A stretch of DNA of 64,000 nt, taken from Rhizobium etli CFN 42 (GTDB lineage Bacteria; Pseudomonadota; Alphaproteobacteria; Rhizobiales; Rhizobiaceae). The notes under the pieces are model-generated. The model was given only the letters and a program-made list of their open reading frames with translations, was not told the origin of the DNA and made no database searches. Each line of letters begins with the position of its first letter. Positions within the stretch are counted from its first letter, which is position 1. The position numbers and the translations under genes were made by a program. Positions 19,274 through 28,330 of the stretch are shown in pieces. The stretch lies in assembly GCF_000092045.1 (NCBI RefSeq), contig NC_007761.1, forward strand, positions 1,553,001 to 1,617,000, given 5' to 3'.

Positions 19274-19303
19274 CTTGACAAATCGGAGCGTCCATGCGCT
19301 TTT
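19274..19303 (+). promoter_or_regulatory. Candidate sigma-70 promoter of aspS
   Basis: CTTGACA at 19274-19280 is a perfect -35. A spacer of 17 bases leads to a poor -10 (GCTTTT, 19298-19303), with the aspS start 80 bases downstream. The -35 is convincing, the -10 weak. Confidence 0.4.
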
Positions 19304-19382
19304 CCGCCCGATTTTCTTGTCGGCGCGGGAGGGTCTTCGAACCCCTGCTGCCGTCTTCAGCCACATGCCAGGATTTGAGATC

Positions 19383-21173
19383 ATGCATCGCTACCGCAGC
19401 CACACATGCGCCGCCCTCCGCAAGACGGATGTTGGCTCGACCGTCCGCATCGCCGGCTGGGTCCATCGCGTTCGCGACCATGGCGGCGTTCTCTTCATCG
19501 ACCTTCGCGACCATTACGGCATCACCCAGGTTGTCGCTGACCCGGATAGCCCCGCCTTCAAGATGGCCGAAACCGTGCGCGGCGAATGGGTCATCCGCAT
19601 CGACGGCCTCGTCAAGGCCCGCACCGAAGACACCGTCAACAAGACGATGGCGACCGGCGAAATCGAGCTCTACGCGCAGGAAATCGAGGTGCTCTCTGCT
19701 GCCAAGGAATTGCCGCTGCCGGTTTTCGGCGAGCCTGAATATCCTGAAGACGTTCGCCTCAAGTATCGCTTCCTCGATCTTCGCCGCGAAACCCTGCACA
19801 AGAACATTGTCAAGCGCACCCAGGTTATTTCGGCCATGCGCCGTGAAATGGGTAGCGCGGGCTTCACCGAGTATACCACGCCGATCCTGACGGCCTCCTC
19901 GCCGGAAGGCGCGCGCGACTTCCTCGTGCCGAGCCGGATTCATCCCGGCACTTTTTACGCTCTGCCGCAGGCGCCGCAGCAGTACAAGCAGCTGCTGATG
20001 GTCGCAGGTTTCGACCGCTATTTCCAGATCGCGCCATGCTTCCGTGACGAAGACCCACGCGCCGATCGCCTGCCGGGTGAATTCTACCAGCTCGATCTCG
20101 AAATGAGCTTCGTCACACAGGAAGACGTCTGGAACACCATGGGTCCGCTGATGACCAAGGTGTTCGAGGAGTTCGCCGAAGGCAAGCCAGTCACCAAGGA
20201 ATGGCCGCGCATCCCCTATGACGAGGCGATCCGCAAATACGGCTCCGACAAGCCGGATCTGCGCAACCCGATCGTCATGGAAGCGGTGACCGAGCATTTC
20301 GCCGGTTCCGGCTTCAAGGTCTTCGCCGGCATGATCGCCTCCAACCCGAAGGTCCAGGTCTGGGCGATTCCGGCCAAGACAGGCGGCTCGCGCGCTTTCT
20401 GCGACCGCATGAACGCCTGGGCGCAGAGCCAGGGCCAGCCTGGACTCGGCTACATCTTCTGGCGCAAGGAAGGCGATAAGCTCGAAGGCGCCGGACCGCT
20501 TGCAAAGAACATCGGCGAGGAGCGCACCGATGCGATCCGCACTCAGCTCGGCCTCGATGACGGCGACGCCTGCTTCTTCGTCGCCGGCGAGCCGGAAAAG
20601 TTCTACAAGTTTGCCGGTGAGGCCCGCACCAAGGCCGGCGAAGAACTGAACCTCGTAGACCGCGATCGCTTCGAACTCTGCTGGATCGTCGATTTCCCCT
20701 TCTTCGAATGGAACGACGAGGAGAAGAAGGTCGATTTCGCCCACAACCCGTTCTCGATGCCGCAGGGTGGCCTCGACGCGCTGCAGAACCAGGATCCTTT
20801 GACGATCAAGGCCTTCCAGTATGACGCCGTCTGCAATGGCTTCGAAATCGCCTCGGGTTCGATCCGCAACCAGTCGCCGGAAACCATGGTTGCCGCCTTC
20901 GAGAAGGTCGGCCTCAGCCAGCAGGACGTCGAGGATCGCTTCGGCGGCCTCTACCGAGCCTTTCAGTATGGCGCGCCCCCGCACGGCGGCGCTGCCTTTG
21001 GTATCGACCGCATCATCATGCTGCTCGTCGGCGCGAAGAACCTGCGCGAAATCTCGCTCTTCCCGATGAACCAGCAGGCTCAGGACTTGCTGATGGGCGC
21101 ACCGAGCCCGGCAACGCTGACGCAGTTGCGCGAGCTGGCGATCCGGCCGATCCCGCCGGTCAAGAAGGACTGA
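19383..21173 (+). CDS. aspS: Aspartyl-tRNA synthetase
   Basis: 596 residues from the ATG at 19383 ([14 protein letters not shown]), the usual bacterial AspRS length. The N-terminal OB-fold anticodon domain ([26 protein letters not shown]) is followed by the class II catalytic core: motif 2 [24 protein letters not shown] and motif 3 [13 protein letters not shown], with a bacterial insertion domain between. In organisms with GatCAB this enzyme usually also charges tRNA-Asn; that is inferred. A strong terminator follows. Reading frames further upstream (from 19275) add no conserved sequence. Confidence 0.97.
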   Translation: MHRYRSHTCAALRKTDVGSTVRIAGWVHRVRDHGGVLFIDLRDHYGITQVVADPDSPAFKMAETVRGEWVIRIDGLVKARTEDTVNKTMATGEIELYAQEIEVLSAAKELPLPVFGEPEYPEDVRLKYRFLDLRRETLHKNIVKRTQVISAMRREMGSAGFTEYTTPILTASSPEGARDFLVPSRIHPGTFYALPQAPQQYKQLLMVAGFDRYFQIAPCFRDEDPRADRLPGEFYQLDLEMSFVTQEDVWNTMGPLMTKVFEEFAEGKPVTKEWPRIPYDEAIRKYGSDKPDLRNPIVMEAVTEHFAGSGFKVFAGMIASNPKVQVWAIPAKTGGSRAFCDRMNAWAQSQGQPGLGYIFWRKEGDKLEGAGPLAKNIGEERTDAIRTQLGLDDGDACFFVAGEPEKFYKFAGEARTKAGEELNLVDRDRFELCWIVDFPFFEWNDEEKKVDFAHNPFSMPQGGLDALQNQDPLTIKAFQYDAVCNGFEIASGSIRNQSPETMVAAFEKVGLSQQDVEDRFGGLYRAFQYGAPPHGGAAFGIDRIIMLLVGAKNLREISLFPMNQQAQDLLMGAPSPATLTQLRELAIRPIPPVKKD

Positions 21174-21200
21174 GTTCGGTTCGTTTTTCGAATGAGAAAG

Positions 21201-21227
21201 CCCGGCGACCGCAATCGCCGGGTTTTT
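21201..21227 (+). terminator. Rho-independent terminator of aspS
   Basis: CCCGGCGA pairs with TCGCCGGG around a 6-base loop, followed by five T residues, 27 bases after the aspS stop. Confidence 0.9.
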
Positions 21228-21263
21228 CATTTGTGCCGACGCCTGCATATGCCTGAAATAGAA

Positions 21264-21290
21264 AGGCTCGGCAGCGGAACTGCCGAGCCT
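21264..21290 (-). terminator. Stem-loop after the secreted-protein gene
   Basis: A perfect 11-bp stem (AGGCTCGGCAG / CTGCCGAGCCT) with a 5-base loop lies 24 bases beyond the stop of the minus-strand gene. The following T-run on that strand is short, so termination is probable but not certain. Confidence 0.6.
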
Positions 21291-21314
21291 GCTCTCATGA
21301 AGGAAGCCAGGCGA

Positions 21315-22502
21315 TCAGTCGTTAGCTGAAACCTTAACGCCGAGCACCTGCGGCAGCGTGTTCGGAGCGCCCATGGCTGCACCGACGATGGTCGGGAACG
21401 GCACCGGCTTTTCAGGGGCGGCGCTGACCGTCAGGCTCTTCGGGTCGTCGAGGAAGGTGTTGACGGCGGCCGAAACGGCATTCTGCAGCTCCGGGATATT
21501 GAGCTGTGCCAGCATGATCGGCGTCATCGCCTTCAGCGAATCCGCCATCTGCTTGCCGGACATGTTCTGCTGCGAGCCGGCATAGTCGAGCGCGCGCTTG
21601 GTGATCGAGGCATCTTCGAAGCGCACTTTTGCGCCCTCGAAGGACAGCTGCTGCATCAGGCCGAGCATGGCGAGGCCGAGCGCCTGCTGCGACTGTTCCT
21701 TGTTCGGATTGGCTTCCGATTCCTTCATCGCGTCCTGCATCGACTTCATGAAGGCCATCGTGTAGCCCGAAATCTTGAAGCCAAGGTTCAGCTTGCCGAT
21801 GTTGGTGAAGTCGAAGGCGAATTCCGAAATGTCGATTGTGCCGGGCGCAAGTTCCCAGGCGCCCTTCATGGTGATGTCGCCCTGGACGTGCTGCAGGGCG
21901 AGCTTCTCGATTGCGTCCTTGCTCTGCGCATCCTCGGCCTTGCTGAGATCGGCCTTCATGCTCTTGAAAGCGCCGTCGAAATCGAAGCCGGATTCGTCTT
22001 CGCGCAATGTCAGATTCATGTCGCTTTCGAGCACGGAGAAGACTTCCGTGCCATCCTTGACCACCTTCAGCGGGCCGGTATGGGCTGTTTCGTAGAGCAT
22101 CATCGTATCGAGCGAGTCGCCGCCAGGCGTTGACGGGATCGAAATGCCGCCAAGCGTCAGCTGCTGCGCCGTCACAGTGACGCCATCTTCGGTCTTGTTG
22201 ATGTCGGGGAAGGCCGCTTCTTCGATATAGTAACCGCCGTCCTCATCTTCCTCGACACCGGAAAGGGTGACTTCGCCGATAGGCAGGCTTTCGCCGCCGG
22301 TCGGTTTGACGCTGACATTCTTCAAGGTCACCGTCGTGCCGTTGATATCGATGCCGTCAGCCGAAATCGTTCCGCCTTGTGCGGCATAGGCGGCATTGAG
22401 CTTCTTCAGCAGATCGTTGCCGTCGAGGGCGAAGGCCGAGCCGGCGAGCGAGAAAAAGGCTGCGCCCGACAGCATCAGCCGCGTTGTCCGATAAATGTTC
22501 AT
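21315..22502 (-). CDS. Secreted protein of unknown function
   Basis: 395 residues with a signal peptide (MNIYRTTRLMLSGAAFFSLAGSAFA-L). The mature part has repeated beta-strand motifs built on ITADGIDINGTTVTLKNV-type and VTLSGVEEDEDGGYYIEEA-type sequence, then an acidic helical stretch and a region rich in methionine and glutamine (AMLGLMQQLSFEGAKVRFED). I do not recognise a family. The repeating strand pattern and acidic surface resemble periplasmic AsmA/DUF945-like lipid-bridge or chaperone proteins, but this is only a structural impression. It is divergent from parC and has its own stem-loop. Confidence 0.7.
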   Translation of the reverse strand: MNIYRTTRLMLSGAAFFSLAGSAFALDGNDLLKKLNAAYAAQGGTISADGIDINGTTVTLKNVSVKPTGGESLPIGEVTLSGVEEDEDGGYYIEEAAFPDINKTEDGVTVTAQQLTLGGISIPSTPGGDSLDTMMLYETAHTGPLKVVKDGTEVFSVLESDMNLTLREDESGFDFDGAFKSMKADLSKAEDAQSKDAIEKLALQHVQGDITMKGAWELAPGTIDISEFAFDFTNIGKLNLGFKISGYTMAFMKSMQDAMKESEANPNKEQSQQALGLAMLGLMQQLSFEGAKVRFEDASITKRALDYAGSQQNMSGKQMADSLKAMTPIMLAQLNIPELQNAVSAAVNTFLDDPKSLTVSAAPEKPVPFPTIVGAAMGAPNTLPQVLGVKVSAND

Positions 22503-22737
22503 AGGGTGATTCCTCTGGTGGCGTGTGGCGGTTTGGAAATCTGCAGTTACGCTACTACGGATTGGGGCCGCTTTATATTTGCGGACCTCTAAATTTCTGT
22601 TGAAGGGAACGGCAAACGAAGTCCAAATTGCGGCGGAACGTTTGTCTCATCCTTTGATGTCGGTCCCAAGACTTCATCCACAGCTGCAATAGGCCGGATT
22701 CCTTGCCCGCCGGCCACTTCTGAGCTAGTCAAGGCCC

Positions 22738-24993
22738 ATGGGACAAGAGATTTTGCCGCCTTCCGGCGGAGACGACGACAACATCCAGCCGGTCGACCTG
22801 AAGGCGGCGCTCGAGCAGCGTTACCTCGCCTATGCACTGTCGACCATCATGCACCGCGCCTTGCCCGACGTGCGCGATGGGCTGAAGCCTGTCCATCGCC
22901 GCATCGTCTACGCGATGAACGAGATGGGTCTGAGGCCGACTTCAGCCTTCAGAAAATGCGCCAAAATCGTCGGCGAGGTGATGGGTAACTACCACCCGCA
23001 TGGCGACCAGTCGATCTACGACGCGCTTGCCCGTCTCGCCCAGGATTTCTCGCAGCGCTACACGTTGGTCAACGGCCAGGGCAATTTCGGCAATATCGAT
23101 GGCGACAGCCCCGCCGCCATGCGTTACACCGAGTCGAAGATGACAGCGGTTTCCGAGCTGCTGCTCGAAGGCATCGACCAGGATGCCGTTGATTTCCGCG
23201 ATACCTATGATGAATCGAATTCCGAGCCGGTCGTCCTCCCCGGCGCCTTCCCGAACCTGCTTGCCAATGGCTCCTCCGGCATCGCCGTCGGCATGGCGAC
23301 CTCGATCCCGTCTCATAATGCCCATGAGCTTTGCGACGCGGCCCTGCATCTGATCAAGCATCCCGATGCGACCGTCGAAAAGCTCGTCGAATTCATTCCC
23401 GGTCCGGATTTCCCGACCGGCGGAATCATTATCGACAGCCGCGACAGCATCATCGAGAGCTACCGCACCGGCCGCGGCGGCTTCCGCGTGCGGGCGAAAT
23501 GGCAGACGGAGGATCTGGGCCGCGGCGGCTACCAGATCATCATCACCGAAATTCCCTTCCAGGTGCAGAAATCACGGCTGATCGAGAAGATCGCCGAGCT
23601 GCTGATCGCCCGCAAGCTGCCGCTGCTAGAAGACATTCGCGACGAATCGGCCGAGGATATCCGCATCGTCCTGGTGCCGAAGTCCCGCAGCGTCGATCCG
23701 ACGATTCTGATGGAATCGATGTTCAAGCTGACGGAGCTCGAAAGCCGCTTCCCGCTCAACATGAACGTCCTGTCCATGGGGCGCATTCCCAAGGTCATGG
23801 CGCTGAACGAGGTGCTGAAGGAGTGGCTGGACCACCGTCGCGAGGTCTTGCAGCGCCGGTCACGCTTCCGTTTGGCGGCAATCGACAAGCGTCTCGAAAT
23901 CCTCGGCGGTCTTCTGATCGCTTACCTCAACATCGATGAGGTGATCCGGATCATCCGCGAGGAAGACGAGCCGAAGCCCGTGATGATGGCGCGATGGGAC
24001 CTGACTGATAACCAGGTCGAAGCGATCCTCAACATGCGGCTGCGCGCCTTGCGCAAGCTGGAAGAATTCGAGATCCGCAAGGAGTTCGACGAACTCACCA
24101 AGGAAAAGAGCGAGATCGAGGCGCTGCTTGCCTCCGACGACAAGCAGTGGCAGACGGTCGCCTGGGAAATCGGTGAAGTGAAGAAGAAATTCGCTAAAGC
24201 GACCGAGGTCGGCCGCCGCCGCACCCAGTTCGCCGAAGCGCCTGAGGCCGATGAAGAGGCGATCCAGCAGGCGATGATCGAGAAGGAACCGATCACTGTC
24301 GTCATATCAGAAAAGGGCTGGATCCGCGCCCTGAAGGGCCACATCTCCGAGACGGCGACGCTGACCTTCAAGGAAGGGGACGGCTTGAAAGTGGCCTTCC
24401 CGGCGCAGACGACGGACAAGATCCTGATCGTCACGACTGGCGGCAAGGCCTTCACACTCGGTGGCGATAAGCTGCCGGGCGGTCGCGGCCACGGCGAACC
24501 ATTGCGCATTATGGTCGACATGGACAACGATCAGGCGGTGCTGACCGCCTTTGTCCACGATCCCACCCGCAAGCAGCTGATCGTCTCGACGGCGGGCAAC
24601 GGCTTCGTCGTTCCAGAGGCGGAGCTGGTTGCCAATACGCGCAAAGGCAAGCAGATCATGAATGTCGCGCTGCCGGAGGAAACGCAACTGCTGGTGCCCG
24701 TTAGCGGCGACCATGTCGCCGTCGTCGGCGAAAACCGCAAGCTGCTGGTATTTCCGCTCGCGCAGGTGCCGGAAATGTCGCGCGGCAAGGGCGTGCGTCT
24801 GCAGCGCTACAAGGATGGTGGCATTTCCGACGTCCGCTGCTTCGCGATATCGGACGGCCTCTTCTGGGAAGACAGCGCCGGCCGCACCTTCACGAAGAAC
24901 AAGGACGAGCTCGCCGAATGGCTGGGCGATCGCGCCAGCGCTGGCCGCACCGTGCCAAAGGGTTTTCCGCGCAGCGGCAAATTCGCTGGCTGA
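22738..24993 (+). CDS. parC: DNA topoisomerase IV subunit A
   Basis: 751 residues. The breakage-reunion domain is complete: [45 protein letters not shown], and the catalytic tyrosine Y130 in [10 protein letters not shown]. The length and C-terminal half ([20 protein letters not shown] and degenerate blades without the GyrA box) point to ParC rather than GyrA. With ParE it unlinks daughter chromosomes. The residue at the classic quinolone position after GD is glutamine (Q91) rather than serine. Confidence 0.95.
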   Translation: MGQEILPPSGGDDDNIQPVDLKAALEQRYLAYALSTIMHRALPDVRDGLKPVHRRIVYAMNEMGLRPTSAFRKCAKIVGEVMGNYHPHGDQSIYDALARLAQDFSQRYTLVNGQGNFGNIDGDSPAAMRYTESKMTAVSELLLEGIDQDAVDFRDTYDESNSEPVVLPGAFPNLLANGSSGIAVGMATSIPSHNAHELCDAALHLIKHPDATVEKLVEFIPGPDFPTGGIIIDSRDSIIESYRTGRGGFRVRAKWQTEDLGRGGYQIIITEIPFQVQKSRLIEKIAELLIARKLPLLEDIRDESAEDIRIVLVPKSRSVDPTILMESMFKLTELESRFPLNMNVLSMGRIPKVMALNEVLKEWLDHRREVLQRRSRFRLAAIDKRLEILGGLLIAYLNIDEVIRIIREEDEPKPVMMARWDLTDNQVEAILNMRLRALRKLEEFEIRKEFDELTKEKSEIEALLASDDKQWQTVAWEIGEVKKKFAKATEVGRRRTQFAEAPEADEEAIQQAMIEKEPITVVISEKGWIRALKGHISETATLTFKEGDGLKVAFPAQTTDKILIVTTGGKAFTLGGDKLPGGRGHGEPLRIMVDMDNDQAVLTAFVHDPTRKQLIVSTAGNGFVVPEAELVANTRKGKQIMNVALPEETQLLVPVSGDHVAVVGENRKLLVFPLAQVPEMSRGKGVRLQRYKDGGISDVRCFAISDGLFWEDSAGRTFTKNKDELAEWLGDRASAGRTVPKGFPRSGKFAG

Positions 24994-25203
24994 GTTCATA
25001 CTGCTCACCTGATGAGGTGCGGGGTGGTAACTCATTATTTCAGGCGGAAATAAATTCTGCGCTCGGCTCTTGGCGGGCGCGGCAACGTCTCTATCTCATT
25101 CCTGTTAACAAAAAGAAGAGAAGGCCGGTTGCGTGGGCGGACGGAACGGCTGTGGCTCGTTGCGCTTCGGGAAGGCGCACGTGCCCCTACCGGAGGAAAA
25201 TCG

Positions 25204-25662
25204 ATGCCCGCCAGCACCATCAAATTGCATGTTAGCCACACCTACAAGGCGCCGCCCGCTGTCGTTTACGACGCCTGGCTCAACCCCGAAATTGCCCGCC
25301 GTTTCCTGTTTGCGACCGATGATGGTCATGTCATCCGTGCCGACATCGATCCGCGCGTCGGGGGCCGTTTCTTCGTCGTCGACCGCCGTCCGACCGGCGA
25401 TGCTTTTCACCAGGGCGTCTTCCTGGAATTGAAGCGCCCGCGACGCATGGTCTTCAGCTTTTCTGTCGAGGATCACGATCACAATTGCGATCGCGTCGAA
25501 ATCGACATCGAGCCTCTCGGCGGCGGCAGCCGCCTGACATTGACCCACGAAATGTGCGCCGAATGGGCCGCACACGAGGAGAAAACACGGCAAGGCTGGG
25601 CGCATGTCGTCAAAGCGCTCGGCCGGGAACTGGAACAGCAGCAGTTGAAGGCTACCGGTTGA
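25204..25662 (+). CDS. SRPBCC / AHSA1-family protein
   Basis: 152 residues from the ATG at 25204, which has GGAGGAAAA 4 bases upstream. The START-like fold is recognisable: HTYKAPPAVVYDAWLNPEIARRFLF at the N-terminus, DIDPRVGGRFFVVDRR, a central VEIDIEPLGGGSRLTLTHE, and the closing helix WAAHEEKTRQGWAHVVKALGREL. AHSA1-type (Aha1 / CalC-like) proteins bind small hydrophobic ligands or act as stress-linked binding proteins. No ArsR regulator, the common partner, lies next to it. The function is otherwise unknown. Confidence 0.85.
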   Translation: MPASTIKLHVSHTYKAPPAVVYDAWLNPEIARRFLFATDDGHVIRADIDPRVGGRFFVVDRRPTGDAFHQGVFLELKRPRRMVFSFSVEDHDHNCDRVEIDIEPLGGGSRLTLTHEMCAEWAAHEEKTRQGWAHVVKALGRELEQQQLKATG

Positions 25663-25741
25663 GCGGCACGCTGGAATCCCGCAGGACGCGGGGCGCGCCT
25701 TCTTCCTCCATCTCGTCGGCGGCGACGGCGAGGATGAAAGC

Positions 25742-25905
25742 CTAGAGATCGGCGTCGGTGGTCTCAATCTCGTAGCCATTTTTCGAGCAGGAATACACCG
25801 GCGGCGACGATCTCGATGCTTTTGTTGCCGTCGCGGACAAGGCCAAAGCTATGCGGCGTCGAGCCGACGACATGGTCGCAACCGTAATTGGCCTTATGCA
25901 TCGGC
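25742..25905 (-). pseudogene. Remnant of a Doc/Fic-type toxin gene
   Basis: On the minus strand one frame reads HSFGLVRDGNKSIEIVAAG then VFLLEK and stops. After a run of five A residues near 25790 the next frame continues NGYEIETTDADL and stops at 25742. Joined, they match the core of Doc (HPFxDGNKR, then A-F-L-x-x-NGY, then ADL). The catalytic motif has three extra residues and the arginine is replaced by serine. It has no credible N-terminal half, ribosome site or antitoxin gene. I read it as a frameshifted, truncated toxin fossil. Confidence 0.5.
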
Positions 25906-25951
25906 CGGCCGCGGGCGGATCCAAGGTGCCTGCGTCGAGCAGGCGACAACG

Positions 25952-26839
25952 TCACATCAAAGAGACTTGCCTGACGCTCTTGCGTCGGGCCATCCAGAGG
26001 GAATGCACGGCGATCGTTGCCGTCAGGATGCCGCCGCCGACGAGTGTCATCGTCGCCGGCGTTTCGGCAAAGATCAGCCAGACCCAGATCGGCGCGAGCA
26101 CCGTTTCCAGCAGATAGAACATGCCGACTTCAGGCGCGGAAAGATAACGCGGCCCAGTCGCAAGGCACCAGAAGGCGACCGGCATCATGACGGCGCCGTT
26201 GAAGAGGATCCAACCGGGATGAGCGACGGAAACCCCTGAGGGCAGAGCTTGCGCGAGACCGAGCGCGGCCGGCAGGACGGCCGCAAGCAGCGGCACGAAG
26301 CCCATTTGCCGGCGCGAGGCCCGTCCGACGGTGATGGCTGCGGCAAGAATAAGCGCGCTGAGAAGCGCCATGGCGTCGCCAAAAACATGGCCGCTGGAAA
26401 GTCCTCCGCTCACGATCAATCCAACGCCAAGGATCATGAACAGCATTGAGATCAGCGTTGCGGCCGGGGGCTTCTCCTTAAGGAAAATCCAGGAAAGAAG
26501 AGCCCCGAACATCGGGTTGAAGGCGACGATGAAGACGACATTGGCTGTGGCCGTATTGAAGACGGCCAGCACGAAAGTGAGGGAAGAGAGGCCGTACAGC
26601 ATACCGGCGAGCAGACCGGGTCGGCCCGGAACAAGCACCGGCCACGTGCCTGAAACAAGGCGCATTGCTCCCAGGATGACGAGTGTGGCGAGAACCGTTG
26701 CCACGCTCCGCATTCCGAGAATCGACCAGATGTCACCGTCGCCAAGACGGACGAGCGGGATATCCATGGAAAGCGCCAGCCCGCCGATCGCCGTCAGCAG
26801 CAGACCCTTCCGATGATCGGAAAGAGCGGTGGGGAACAT
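25952..26839 (-). CDS. DMT-superfamily (EamA) permease
   Basis: 295 residues with ten predicted hydrophobic helices in two EamA repeats. The first includes LLLTAIGGLALSMDIPLVRL, LYGLSSLTFVLAVFNTATANVVFIVAFNPMFGALLSWIFLKEKPPAATL; the second includes PVAFWCLATGPRYLSAPEVGMFYLLETVLAPIWVWLIFAETP. The LKEKP and FAETP segments after the fourth and ninth helices are family hallmarks. It exports a metabolite or amino acid; the substrate is unknown. The start follows directly after the stop of bpt with no gap, so they are one transcript. Confidence 0.9.
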   Translation of the reverse strand: MFPTALSDHRKGLLLTAIGGLALSMDIPLVRLGDGDIWSILGMRSVATVLATLVILGAMRLVSGTWPVLVPGRPGLLAGMLYGLSSLTFVLAVFNTATANVVFIVAFNPMFGALLSWIFLKEKPPAATLISMLFMILGVGLIVSGGLSSGHVFGDAMALLSALILAAAITVGRASRRQMGFVPLLAAVLPAALGLAQALPSGVSVAHPGWILFNGAVMMPVAFWCLATGPRYLSAPEVGMFYLLETVLAPIWVWLIFAETPATMTLVGGGILTATIAVHSLWMARRKSVRQVSLM

Positions 26840-27616
26840 TCAGTCGTGGGTGCTTTCGGGCATGGAGGAGGGGTCGAAACGTTCCCAGCCGCGCGGGGTC
26901 AGATGCTCCTGCGGCTGGAAACGCGTCTTATAATCCATTTTCCGTGATCCCTGAACCCAATAGCCAAGGTAGACATGCGGCAGCCCGAGCGCTTTTGTGC
27001 GCCTGACATGGTCGAGAATCATGAAAGTGCCGAGCGAACGCCGCTCGAGCGCCGGATTGAAATAGGAATAGACCATCGACAGCCCGTCGCTCATCGTGTC
27101 GGTCAGCGCGGCGGCAAGCAGTTCGCCCTTCGGCCGCTCCTCCAGCCCGGAGCCTTCCTCACGCCGACGATATTCGATGATTCGCGTGTTCACATGCGTG
27201 TCTTCCACCATGATCGCATAATCGAGCACGGTCATGTCGGACATGCCGCCCTGCTGGTGGCGGAAATCGAGATAGCGCCGGAAGAGTGAATATTGCTCGC
27301 TGGACGGCTGGGCTGCGAATTCGGTGGCGATGACGTCGGAATTGGCGGCAAGCACCCGTTTCATCGATTTCGTCGGTTCGAATTCCTGGGCGAGAATCCG
27401 CACGGAAACGCAGGCGCGACAGGATTCGCACGCTGGACGGTAGGCGATGTTCTGCGAGCGGCGGAAGCCGCCCTGGGTGAGGATGTCGTTCATCTCGGCG
27501 GCCCGCGGGCCGACCAGATGAGTGAAGACCTTCCGCTCCATCTCATGCGGCAGATACGGACACGCAGCCGGAGCCGTCAGATAAAACTGCGGGGATGGCG
27601 TCGTCTGCGTATTCAT
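26840..27616 (-). CDS. bpt: Aspartate/glutamate leucyl-tRNA-protein transferase Bpt
   Basis: 258 residues from the ATG at 27616 ([34 protein letters not shown]). It has the N-terminal cysteine cluster of the ATE1-like fold ([17 protein letters not shown]) and the C-terminal GNAT-like domain ([46 protein letters not shown]). Bpt adds leucine from Leu-tRNA to proteins with N-terminal Asp or Glu, marking them for ClpAP degradation by the N-end rule. A start 48 bases upstream is possible, but only this one fits the family. It is coupled directly to the EamA permease gene. Confidence 0.93.
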   Translation of the reverse strand: MNTQTTPSPQFYLTAPAACPYLPHEMERKVFTHLVGPRAAEMNDILTQGGFRRSQNIAYRPACESCRACVSVRILAQEFEPTKSMKRVLAANSDVIATEFAAQPSSEQYSLFRRYLDFRHQQGGMSDMTVLDYAIMVEDTHVNTRIIEYRRREEGSGLEERPKGELLAAALTDTMSDGLSMVYSYFNPALERRSLGTFMILDHVRRTKALGLPHVYLGYWVQGSRKMDYKTRFQPQEHLTPRGWERFDPSSMPESTHD

Positions 27617-27763
27617 TTGTCGCGGAAGTTTCCTTGTCGAGACAGTGCCGTTTTCTGACAGCATGACCTAAGAATAGAAAACGTCAACAGCGCGGTGATC
27701 TTCGCCCTTCATTTCGGTCTTCTAATTTTGGATATGGAGCGTCGTCATCCCCGGTACAGGGAA

Positions 27764-27788
27764 GGCGGAGACTTTTTTCGCCTCCGCC
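27764..27788 (-). terminator. Hairpin after the RDD gene
   Basis: GGCGGAG (27764-27770) pairs with CTCCGCC (27782-27788) just beyond the RDD stop on the minus strand. No T-run follows on that strand, so intrinsic termination is uncertain. Confidence 0.4.
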
Positions 27789-27797
27789 GCCAGCGTC

Positions 27798-28256
27798 TCA
27801 GGCCGTGCGTACCGTCACTGTGCCGACCAGGAGGTCGTGGATGAGGCGGCTACGCTCGATGAACAGGCCGGCAAGCAGGATGAGCGGCGTCAGCACCGAG
27901 TTGAGGATCCAGAACAGCGCCAGATGCACGATCGCCGTCAGAAAATCCATCGGCCGTCCGTCGACGCGCACGATCGCTATACCCATTGCCCGCATGCCGA
28001 GCGAAGCCTGGCTCGACCCACCGACGGTCAGACCGAAGTAAAGGCCCGCTACGATGACGAAGAGGGCAGGGTAGAGGAAGAAGCCGAGGCCGAGCGTGAC
28101 GATCGACAGGAAGAACAGAACGATCGCCGCGGGAATGCACAGCAGCGCCACGATGAGGTAATCGAGGATGAAGGCAAAGACACGGCGGCTCAACACGCCG
28201 CTATAGGCGCGCCAGTCCTCCGGTGCGGCATAAAGCGGATTGGGGTTGTAGCTCAT
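27798..28256 (-). CDS. RDD-family membrane protein
   Basis: 152 residues from the ATG at 28256, preceded by GAGGAG 6 bases upstream. The RDD hallmark is near the start: VLSRRVFAFILDYLIVALLCIPAAIVLF, with arginine and the two aspartate-region positions at the first helix; two to three further helices follow (LYPALFVIVAGLYFGLTVGG, FLTAIVHLALFWILNSVLTPLILLAGLFI). It ends LIHDLLVGTVTV, typical of the family. Some RDD proteins are sodium/proton antiporters; most are uncharacterised. It follows hemB on the same strand after a hairpin. Confidence 0.88.
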   Translation of the reverse strand: MSYNPNPLYAAPEDWRAYSGVLSRRVFAFILDYLIVALLCIPAAIVLFFLSIVTLGLGFFLYPALFVIVAGLYFGLTVGGSSQASLGMRAMGIAIVRVDGRPMDFLTAIVHLALFWILNSVLTPLILLAGLFIERSRLIHDLLVGTVTVRTA

Positions 28257-28300
28257 CTCAATCTCCTCTCGCAAAAGCGACGCCGCTGATATGGTGTCGG

Positions 28301-28327
28301 CGGGGCGAAATACAATCATTCGCCCCG
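28301..28327 (-). terminator. Hairpin between hemB and the RDD gene
   Basis: CGGGGCGAA pairs perfectly with TTCGCCCCG (9-bp stem, 9-base loop) starting 4 bases after the hemB stop. There is no T-run on the minus strand; it may be a weak terminator or protect the hemB 3' end. Confidence 0.45.
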
Positions 28328-28330
28328 AAA

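Noticed and set aside
19182..21248. A 688-codon open frame on the minus strand opposite aspS, and similar long antisense frames opposite the molybdopterin gene (2353-4104), phnM (4101-5966), the esterase (13969-15252), the multicopper oxidase (17664-19145), ldtP (30980-32317) and hppA (52563-54056)
   Set aside because: These arise from strong GC bias at third codon positions in the real genes. Their translations are low-complexity, Asp/Gly/Arg/His-rich, and match no fold, while the opposite strand encodes complete known proteins.
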